Under the pieces are notes generated by a model. That model had not been told where the DNA came from, ran no database searches, and saw only the letters and a list, made by a program, of their open reading frames with translations. The position numbers were made by a program, and so were the translations under genes. 12,758 nt of DNA from Bacteriovoracaceae bacterium (GTDB taxonomy: Bacteria > Bdellovibrionota > UBA1018): positions 1-12,758 of the forward strand of contig JAHFAB010000014.1 of NCBI GenBank assembly GCA_023250795.1, in the 5' to 3' direction. This document shows positions 7,133 through 12,758 of this stretch, piece by piece; position 1 is the first letter of the stretch, and every line of letters begins with the position of its first letter.

Positions 7133-8554
7133 TTGATCAAGTATTGTTTCCACCTCTTTTGGAAGCATTTCCTTTTAGCCTCCCCACCCATCATTCTTCT
7201 TCTCGTGGGAGGCACATGGTCTGAAACGTGGGGAGCTCCCACTTCTGAGTCTTCCGTCGGACTGAAGACGCAGGGGTACTTGGGCTCATCCCACTCTGAA
7301 AATTCTTCGCAGTTTTCAGCTTTTCATGCCACGTGGCAAGGAGAAGAAAGTGGAGCCGTATTCGAAACTCGTGCACAGGCAGAACTTCTCCTATCACTTG
7401 ACCACACTGGATTTTCCTATGTAGAAATCCCCGAGTCCTATGTTGGGAGTTCAAAAAAAATGGGGTTTGCTCAACTCATTGCAGGTCGAAAACGAGTTCA
7501 ATGGAATAAATTAGACGACACCTGGAACTTAGGCATCTGGCAACCCCGCTTTCGTTGGGATTATCTAGAGCCTGAAAAAGTAGGGTTGATAGGAGCCTTC
7601 CTCAAAGTAGATCGCCCCACCTTCCAATTGGTTGCTTTTGGATCTCCCGCCTTTCTTCCCGAAAGAGGCGCGCCCATTGATTATCAAGATGGTAGCTTCA
7701 CTTCTCTCTCTCCTTGGTTTCAAGGCCTACCCTCACAAGCACTCTACCGTGACATATTGACTCCGGTTTATTACCGAGCAGAAATTCCCTCCATGAGTGA
7801 AATAGTTTCCCATGGAGGAGTGAGTATTTTAGCTCGCATGAACGAAGACCCTGAAAAAGGAGGGGGATTCTGGGCCCAAGGGGCTCTTTCTTATAAGCCG
7901 ATCAACCAACTCTTGATTGGTTATCGGGGACAGTACAATCTCTCTACCAAAAATTTTGAAATCACGTTGTATCCTCGCGTAGCCTATCAAAAACTAGTTT
8001 CAATCGAAGGAGGTTACACAAAAAAACGAGGAGGGGTTTGGTTTTCTGGTTTTGCAGAAAACCCAGTTCGAGATCAAACCCCAGAGCAGTGGAACACACA
8101 AGAAGTTGCTCCTTCTCTAGCCTTGAGCTGGGGGGCAGATCTGAACCTATTTCTCGAAGGCTCAAGCCCCTCTCAATTCAGTATTGCCTATCTTCGCCAA
8201 TGGGGTGGAAACGCGACGGACAAAGGCCCTGACGTCAAAAGCATGAGTTCCCTGGAAGCAAGATACCCTTTTCAAAACGCACTCAGTTTGAAAGTTAAAC
8301 ATCCGTTTGATTCTTATTTTGGTAACTGGGGAAGAGATTTAACCTCTTCTTTTAAACTCATCTATGATTTTGAAAACACAGGAAACATTATTTCGGCTGA
8401 TTTTCAATATAAAATATTAACTAATTTATCGGTTTCTCTAGGCGGGGACATCATTAGCAGTGATAAAACCATGGGACCAAACTCCGAAGTTGATTTTATT
8501 AACCGATATAAGTCTAACGACAGAATCAGAGGAGAGATGGTCTATGCATTTTAG
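7133..8554 (+). CDS. Putative outer-membrane beta-barrel protein, porin-like
   Basis: 473 residues from TTG 7133, preceded by GGAGG at 7119-7123 (9 nt). An upstream in-frame GTG at 7109 falls on the predicted transcription start and is disfavoured. The N-terminus has a positively charged start and a long hydrophobic stretch (FLLASPPIILLLVGG, residues 13-27), so it is exported; a Pro after the best Ala site (WGA-P) leaves the cleavage point uncertain. The rest alternates hydrophobic and polar residues with many aromatics and short Gly/Asn/Asp turns, as in transmembrane beta-strands (for example QLLIGYRGQYNLSTKNFEI). It ends in Tyr-Ala-Phe, the terminal aromatic recognised by the BAM machinery. 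I recognise no specific porin family. The start of the next gene overlaps its last 11 nt, so the two should be co-translated and may form a complex in the outer membrane. Confidence 0.75.
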   Translation: MIKYCFHLFWKHFLLASPPIILLLVGGTWSETWGAPTSESSVGLKTQGYLGSSHSENSSQFSAFHATWQGEESGAVFETRAQAELLLSLDHTGFSYVEIPESYVGSSKKMGFAQLIAGRKRVQWNKLDDTWNLGIWQPRFRWDYLEPEKVGLIGAFLKVDRPTFQLVAFGSPAFLPERGAPIDYQDGSFTSLSPWFQGLPSQALYRDILTPVYYRAEIPSMSEIVSHGGVSILARMNEDPEKGGGFWAQGALSYKPINQLLIGYRGQYNLSTKNFEITLYPRVAYQKLVSIEGGYTKKRGGVWFSGFAENPVRDQTPEQWNTQEVAPSLALSWGADLNLFLEGSSPSQFSIAYLRQWGGNATDKGPDVKSMSSLEARYPFQNALSLKVKHPFDSYFGNWGRDLTSSFKLIYDFENTGNIISADFQYKILTNLSVSLGGDIISSDKTMGPNSEVDFINRYKSNDRIRGEMVYAF

Positions 8555-11105
8555 AAAATCTCTTTATATTATTTTTCTTCTAGCATGGGGGTGCTCGATT
8601 CATCTCAATGAACCTGCTCATACACCAGGGGTTGTAGATCTAGGGGGTGATGCAGGCTGTTTAGCTGGAGCTTCTCAAACTGTTTTTGCCTATTTTCAGG
8701 GAAAGGCCGACGCAGATGAAATCAATGGACTGTTTAACTGTTCCATCAAATCGATCCAACTCTTTCAAGAAAAAACACATGGAGCGGAAACAGGCAAATA
8801 CAATGGATTTGAGCTCAGAGATTTTATTCAAACCTATTTTCTAAAAAAACCGTTCTCTTCAGCTGGCAATGAAAGTGGAGGGATCCTCACAGACGGTCTC
8901 GTGTCCAATTTCATGTTACTCAAACAATCCATTCTGGGTGGAGAAAAAGATGGTTTTACTTACGCTGAACTCACAAAACTGAAAACCATTTTGGAAACCT
9001 TAAAAACAAGCGCGCTTGAACTGAGAGAGTTTATGCCACTCACCACTATAAAAATTTCAGAGTGGGATGAAGAACGTCTAAAAAATGCAACAGTCAAACT
9101 GGAAAATTTTGGAAAAAGTTTTGAAGAATTACTCAAATGCAATGTCACTTCTTATTCTCTTAAAAATTTCAAAGAGTTTTTATCGGAGATCGATCAATTC
9201 AATGCAGGTAGAACAGATTTCAACGGATATTATGTAAAATACAACTCATTCTTAAAGGTTTTCAAATCCTTTTTCCTGGGCTCCACTGATACTGATAATC
9301 TGAACTGTGATTGGTCAAAGATCGTTAAGTTCGGCACGGGGTGGTATTCGCTGTACCTAAAGTCCACTTATTTCAATAAAGTTTTTTCTGAGTGGTCCTA
9401 TGGGCATGGGCATATTTATTTGGTTCAAATCCTCAATGATGGACTGTCTCTGCTGAGAGAAGCTGTTTTACAACATCCAAACCAGGTCATTGAATTCAAA
9501 GAAATTGATCAACTCATAGATTTGATTCCGATAGAAATAGCTACGAAACTCGGCTCTAATGATCCGAATAAATTTTATCCAATCATTAAAAAACTGATTG
9601 AAAAAATTATTGTCAGAGCTCTTAATTTAGAAAAACCTGAATACTTCCCAGAAAAACCAATCACTTCTGATTTACCAGTTGAAAAACCCACGAAAACAAA
9701 AGGTCTCAATCTAAAAGCGATTGATTACATCCAATCAATTGTCAACGACTGGACAACAGGTCAACATCTCCTAGAGGAGTTGTTTTCAAAACTCACAAGC
9801 TTTCAAACAAATAACAACAAAAAAGTATCTACCAAGTGCTTGCTCTATCAAATGCAAATAGAATCAAAAAAGAGCAACTATTCGGACCGAGAAAAAGGGA
9901 TTCTCAATGAATTGAAAATTTTAGTAAAAGATTGGCCAGCCTTTCATGATGAAGAACACCCGGACGAGATCTCATTTGTCGGACATGGGAATGAGCGTTT
10001 TCATTCTTTAAGAACCCTTTCTAAGATGAATTGGAGTTTCAGACTCATACAACTTATTTTGAGAGGTTACGGCAAAGAGGATGTTAACTTGTTAGGCGGG
10101 TTTGGGCTCTTAGGCTCAGATCTCAAAGAATTTGAAAATGATTATCGAAAATTTTTCAGTGTAGTTTTAAAAAAGCTCAATCCAAGGAGAAGAAATCTTT
10201 ATAAATATAGATTCGCTGAAGGCGATTTGTTTACGTATGCCTCGTTTGGTGACCAAGTGCTTTCAGCAGAAGAGGCAACACTGCTTTTTTCATTTTTAGT
10301 CTCTACAAAAAGCCTGGGTGATAGACTACATGAACAAATTGGAAGTATTTGCAGCAAAAAATCGGGTAATTCTTACCAAATTGAGAAGGACGTATTGGGT
10401 GGGTTATTGATTGAAAAAAGCTACTATACCGAAGTTGGTGTTTTAAGAAAAGCAGGAAGTGCATCCCTACCCGAAGAAGACTTGCTGGGTGGATTGTTTA
10501 TAGAAGAAGGATGTTACTGGAGAGAGTTTTATCAAATTATTCTATCCACTTACAATAAAAGCCCTCATGAAAAAATATTAAAGAACTTGCCTTTACTTGA
10601 TGCATTTATAAACAACCTATTCTTTAAGGACTTAAAATTTCATACATCTGCACAAGATCAGCTTACATCTTTGCTTCAACAATTCATACAACTCACAGCC
10701 ATTACTCCAAAAGACATACCAGAAGATGAAAGAATCAACCCAGTAATGATCCATCCAGGTTACATTGACACAGCTGATACAGAAACTGTCATTGGAGTCT
10801 TGCAGTATGTCGAGGCACTCTTGGATCGGCTTGATCGAAAAAGCCAAGACTACATCGATCGCGAAGACGCAGAGCTTGCCTATCCTCTTTTCAGAACTTT
10901 AATCAAAACAATCTCTAAAATTGAAGACGAAGAAACTCTCCGCTCCATTTATTTTTATCTACTCAATGAAGGTGCTTTCCCATCAAGCGGGTGGAAAGGT
11001 TGGCTCAGTTTAAAAGCAGAGGGAAATACGGTCAAGTCTGATAGAATGAAGCTCCTAAAAATATTTCTCGAAGTCATTAAGCAAATCAAAGCGCAGAAAG
11101 ATTAG
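8544..11105 (+). CDS. Very long putative outer-membrane lipoprotein with EF-hand-like segments
   Basis: 853 residues from ATG 8544, with GGAGAG at 8531-8536 (7 nt). An in-frame ATG farther upstream, near 8470, would not give a signal peptide. MHFRKSLYIIFLLAWGC is a lipoprotein signal with lipobox L13-A14-W15-G16-C17; S18 suggests outer-membrane sorting. The mature protein is mostly helical, rich in Lys, Glu, Leu and Phe, with scattered cysteines (39, 66 and others). Degenerate EF-hand-like loops are seen at 133-144 (GGEKDGFTYAEL) and 764-775 (DRKSQDYIDRED, followed by a helix); calcium binding is only a suggestion. An imperfect 30-residue tandem duplication carries DVLGGLLIE (616-624) and DLLGGLFIE (646-654). 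No enzyme motif is seen. Overlap with the barrel gene suggests a paired barrel-plus-lipoprotein complex. Its last codon and stop lie within the long inverted repeat. Confidence 0.8.
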   Translation: MHFRKSLYIIFLLAWGCSIHLNEPAHTPGVVDLGGDAGCLAGASQTVFAYFQGKADADEINGLFNCSIKSIQLFQEKTHGAETGKYNGFELRDFIQTYFLKKPFSSAGNESGGILTDGLVSNFMLLKQSILGGEKDGFTYAELTKLKTILETLKTSALELREFMPLTTIKISEWDEERLKNATVKLENFGKSFEELLKCNVTSYSLKNFKEFLSEIDQFNAGRTDFNGYYVKYNSFLKVFKSFFLGSTDTDNLNCDWSKIVKFGTGWYSLYLKSTYFNKVFSEWSYGHGHIYLVQILNDGLSLLREAVLQHPNQVIEFKEIDQLIDLIPIEIATKLGSNDPNKFYPIIKKLIEKIIVRALNLEKPEYFPEKPITSDLPVEKPTKTKGLNLKAIDYIQSIVNDWTTGQHLLEELFSKLTSFQTNNNKKVSTKCLLYQMQIESKKSNYSDREKGILNELKILVKDWPAFHDEEHPDEISFVGHGNERFHSLRTLSKMNWSFRLIQLILRGYGKEDVNLLGGFGLLGSDLKEFENDYRKFFSVVLKKLNPRRRNLYKYRFAEGDLFTYASFGDQVLSAEEATLLFSFLVSTKSLGDRLHEQIGSICSKKSGNSYQIEKDVLGGLLIEKSYYTEVGVLRKAGSASLPEEDLLGGLFIEEGCYWREFYQIILSTYNKSPHEKILKNLPLLDAFINNLFFKDLKFHTSAQDQLTSLLQQFIQLTAITPKDIPEDERINPVMIHPGYIDTADTETVIGVLQYVEALLDRLDRKSQDYIDREDAELAYPLFRTLIKTISKIEDEETLRSIYFYLLNEGAFPSSGWKGWLSLKAEGNTVKSDRMKLLKIFLEVIKQIKAQKD

Positions 11106-11148
11106 AGCGTATTTTTAAAGTTATTTAATTTTTAACCTTTTAAAAAAA

Positions 11149-11249
11149 TGGGTGAGTGAGGCGTTGGGAGGACATGGATGTCCACAGCCCATGGACGGGC
11201 GTGAGGGTCCCAAGGCAGGATGCCGTGCCGACATCTCACCCATTTTTTT
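11149..11249. terminator. Bidirectional intrinsic terminator within the inverted repeat
   Basis: TGGGTGAG (11149-11156) pairs with CTCACCCA (11235-11242), followed on the plus strand by seven T (11243-11249). By symmetry the minus strand has seven T after the same stem (complement of 11142-11148). It would end transcription of the lipoprotein gene from one side and the glycosylase gene from the other. The loop is unusually long for a terminator, but it is itself folded. Confidence 0.6.
11160..11229. repeat. Cluster of three GGA-loop mini-hairpins inside the inverted repeat
   Basis: Three perfect short hairpins stand in a row, each with GGA in the loop: GGACA-TGGA-TGTCC (11170-11183), GCCC-ATGGAC-GGGC (11187-11200) and GGCA-GGA-TGCC (11214-11224). 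TTGGGA (11164-11169) and TCCCAA (11208-11213) enclose the first two, and GGC (11160-11162) can pair with GCC (11227-11229). The sequence is much more GC-rich than its surroundings. It looks like a dispersed extragenic palindromic repeat of the GGA-hairpin sort. On RNA it would also display CsrA-type sites. Membership of a named family cannot be checked here. Confidence 0.6.
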
Positions 11250-11272
11250 AAAAGGTTAAAAATTAAATAACT

Positions 11273-11944
11273 TTAAAAATACGCTCTAATCAACTCTTTT
11301 GCCGTTTCAAATCGCTCTAAAAACATCTCCTGAGTCAATCGCCCAGTAAAAGTATTTTGTTGACTGGGGTGATAGGAAAGCAAGAGGTGTTTTTTCTGAG
11401 AAAGCAGAATGTTTACTCCGTGTCTAAACTTTGGAACTGGCTTCAGAGGTTCTAAAATCTTCCAAAGAGAGTGGAAAGCGATTTGTCCCAGCGCGATGAA
11501 AACTTGTACTTGGGATAAAAAACTGATTTCAGTTTCTAAATAATGCCTGCATTGGGAGATCTCTTTCGGAGTAGGTTTATTACCTGGAGGAGCACAGCGA
11601 ACAATACAACTCACATATGCGCCATTGAGCTCTAATCCGTCACTTTTATTTTCAGACAAGGGCTGATTTGAAAAACCAGTTTGAAAAAGAGCCCGATAGA
11701 GCCATTCTCCGGAGCGATCGCCCGTAAAAACCCTTCCCGTACGATTGGCCCCATGGGCCGCAGGGGCTAGCCCCACCATCATAAGCTTTGCATGAGGATC
11801 TCCAAAGCCAGACACCGGCTTTCCCCAATACGTCTGCTCTTTGAACGCTCTTCTTTTTTCTTTTGCTATTTCATGACAATGATTTCTTAATCGAGAACAC
11901 TTTGAGCAGCCTGCAATCTGTTTAGAGAGCGCTTGAAAAGACAC
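11273..11944 (-). CDS. udgB: Uracil-DNA glycosylase, family 5 (UdgB), Fe-S enzyme
   Basis: 223 residues from GTG 11944, with AAGG about 5 nt upstream. Family-5 enzymes remove uracil, and often other deaminated bases, from DNA to begin base-excision repair. Motif 1 is GLAPAAHGANRTGRVFTGD (58-76), the hallmark of UdgB as in Thermus thermophilus, with D76 as probable catalytic acid. Cysteines 13 and 16 (CSKC), 117 (VRCAPP) and 132 (SQCRHY) are the four expected ligands of the [4Fe-4S] cluster. SYHPSQQNT (190-198) with H192 is the C-terminal active-site motif. Length is normal and the protein is cytoplasmic. The final residues IRAYF and the stop are encoded inside the right arm of the 57-bp inverted repeat. 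It follows the partial ATPase gene by 46 nt. Identification is firm. Confidence 0.95.
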   Translation of the reverse strand: MSFQALSKQIAGCSKCSRLRNHCHEIAKEKRRAFKEQTYWGKPVSGFGDPHAKLMMVGLAPAAHGANRTGRVFTGDRSGEWLYRALFQTGFSNQPLSENKSDGLELNGAYVSCIVRCAPPGNKPTPKEISQCRHYLETEISFLSQVQVFIALGQIAFHSLWKILEPLKPVPKFRHGVNILLSQKKHLLLSYHPSQQNTFTGRLTQEMFLERFETAKELIRAYF

Positions 11945-11990
11945 CGAAGCCTTGTATCACATATAAACTCTTGGTCTAAATTCTTTTCGC

Positions 11991-12758
11991 CTAAACTCTT
12001 TTTTCACCCACAAGATAAGCCATAATGGGGAGCTGGCCTTTTCTCACAACAAAAGACTGGGGACTAGTATTTAAAAGCTGTTTTTGTTTTGGAGTTGGAT
12101 TTCCATTTGATTTTAACTCAAAAGCACAGTCTTTGAAGTAAAAATCCACCTCCGACTGTGTGGCATCAGAGTATAAATAACCCGCGTCCATAGGATCAAA
12201 TTTTCTGTAGAATTGGGCATGAAAAGCACACTCATCTAGGGGCAAAGACGTCAAATGAGTTTCAAACAAACGTCTTATATTTTTGCCAATCCCATTCCAC
12301 ACCTGTGCAATAAAAGGATCTAAGGGGTAAATTTTTTTCAATTTTGTAGGCATGTATGCTTTTTGGCTAGGGTTAAACCGAGGTAGCATTTTTATGGAAA
12401 AGTGATCTTCTTGTATTTCTAAAAGTGTCTTGACTGTATTTGGACTTAAGATGTCTGTTCCTTTTCTAAGCGCATCGTAACTCACACGCGAATTCAGTGT
12501 TTCGCAAAGACGGTTGGCAAGAGCAGAAAGACTCCTTTCTGGAGTTCGTAGCTTTGACCAACTCCCTAAAATCCAGTCAGTATAAATCTGAAAAGTAGAA
12601 TCCGAAATATGCCCAGTGGTTCGATATTCTCCAATAATTTTTGGAAACCCTCCAGTCTTCATATATTCGGCCCACGGGGTTTCCCAATTTGCAGTTTGGT
12701 CATCCAGCCATTTTTGAGTGAGGTGTGCAAGTTCAAGAGTTTTGTAATTTTTTACTTC
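11991..12758 (-). CDS. AAA_14/DUF4143-type ATPase, C-terminal part (5' end outside window)
   Basis: The frame is open from the window edge at 12758 to TAG (11993-11991), giving 255 residues. An ATG at 12662 is internal: open coding sequence continues upstream of it (LAHLTQKWLDDQTANWE) and no ribosome binding site precedes it. EYMKTGGFPKII is the boundary motif found between the AAA_14 ATPase domain and DUF4143 in this family. The rest is DUF4143: a helical region with SYDALRKGTDILSPNTVKTLLE, then the nuclease-like beta core SEVDFYFKDCAFELKSNGNPT, with the E-V-D and E-x-K pattern seen in this family. Family members run to about 400 residues, so roughly the first third or more (Walker A and B) lies outside. 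Their function is poorly known; they are usually solitary and often variable between strains. The C-terminus looks intact. Confidence 0.88.
   Translation of the reverse strand, partial: EVKNYKTLELAHLTQKWLDDQTANWETPWAEYMKTGGFPKIIGEYRTTGHISDSTFQIYTDWILGSWSKLRTPERSLSALANRLCETLNSRVSYDALRKGTDILSPNTVKTLLEIQEDHFSIKMLPRFNPSQKAYMPTKLKKIYPLDPFIAQVWNGIGKNIRRLFETHLTSLPLDECAFHAQFYRKFDPMDAGYLYSDATQSEVDFYFKDCAFELKSNGNPTPKQKQLLNTSPQSFVVRKGQLPIMAYLVGEKRV

Larger units (their letters stand above)
11100..11291. repeat. Perfect 57-bp inverted repeat with a 78-nt loop between convergent genes
   Basis: The left arm 11100-11156 and the right arm 11235-11291 are exact reverse complements over all 57 bases; pairing stops at both ends (11157 against 11234, and 11099 against 11292). 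The arms are AT-rich except for the inner GGGTGAG/CTCACCC. The left arm contains the last codon and TAG of the lipoprotein gene. The right arm contains the last five codons and TAA of the uracil-DNA glycosylase gene, so the repeat reaches into coding sequence on both sides. No transposase and no clear target-site duplication are present. It could be an inverted duplication of the glycosylase gene end, or a MITE-like element that supplied both stops. Confidence 0.95.

Noticed and set aside
8460..8543. Upstream extension of the long lipoprotein
   Set aside because: It would bury the lipoprotein signal inside the protein and overlap the barrel gene widely; ATG 8544 has GGAGAG and starts the signal.
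11100..11291. Inverted repeat as an assembly or fold-back artefact
   Set aside because: The loop is asymmetric and both flanks carry different, intact genes, unlike a fold-back chimera, which would mirror the flanks as well.
11100..11291. Classical MITE with target-site duplication
   Set aside because: The bases just outside the arms (AGAAA on the left, AACTC on the right) show no direct repeat, and there is no transposase. It remains possible only as an old or atypical element.
11991..12662. ATG at 12662 as a complete 223-aa gene
   Set aside because: The same frame continues open to the window edge with family-like sequence, so the gene is cut by the window.
1..12758. CRISPR array, tRNA or rRNA genes, insertion sequence
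   Set aside because: No regularly spaced direct repeats, cloverleaf or CCA ends, conserved rRNA stretches or transposase motifs were seen on either strand.

Overview
The window looks like ordinary chromosome from a Gram-negative bacterium. Two proteins carry type II (lipoprotein) signal peptides, one is a probable outer-membrane beta-barrel ending in Phe, and a UshA-type metallophosphatase carries a Sec signal. The mix of ettA, long exported beta-rich or EF-hand-like proteins, family-5 uracil-DNA glycosylase and moderately AT-leaning DNA suggests something near Bdellovibrionota or another 'deltaproteobacterial' lineage. That placement is inference from gene style; no rRNA or other marker is present.

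Layout. Positions 1-4809 (+): the C-terminal end of an exported-type beta-sandwich protein, a small lipoprotein, the translational ABC-F ATPase EttA, and a secreted 5'-nucleotidase-like metallophosphatase with a CARDB-like tail. These are closely spaced and may be co-transcribed. Positions 4818-5458 (-): a compact two-gene unit, a minimal AbiEii/DUF6036-like nucleotidyltransferase followed through an ATGA overlap by a 53-residue protein; it has toxin-antitoxin architecture. Positions 5565-5795 (+): a small, very basic protein. Positions 5799-6962 (-): a zinc-less medium-chain dehydrogenase/reductase with its own good promoter. Positions 6963-7132: a divergent promoter region with two interlocking dyads. 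Positions 7133-11105 (+): a probable outer-membrane barrel protein and a very long lipoprotein, overlapping by 11 nt. Positions 11100-11291: a perfect 57-bp inverted repeat that runs into the 3' ends of both convergent genes and encloses a loop with three small GGA-loop hairpins. Positions 11273-11944 (-): UdgB. Positions 11991-12758 (-): the C-terminal part of an AAA_14/DUF4143 ATPase, cut by the window edge.

The parts most worth a second look are the nucleotidyltransferase/53-aa pair, the long inverted repeat with its GGA hairpins, and the barrel/lipoprotein pair. No CRISPR array, tRNA, rRNA, transposase or phage gene was seen. No stretch longer than about 170 bases lacks a gene.
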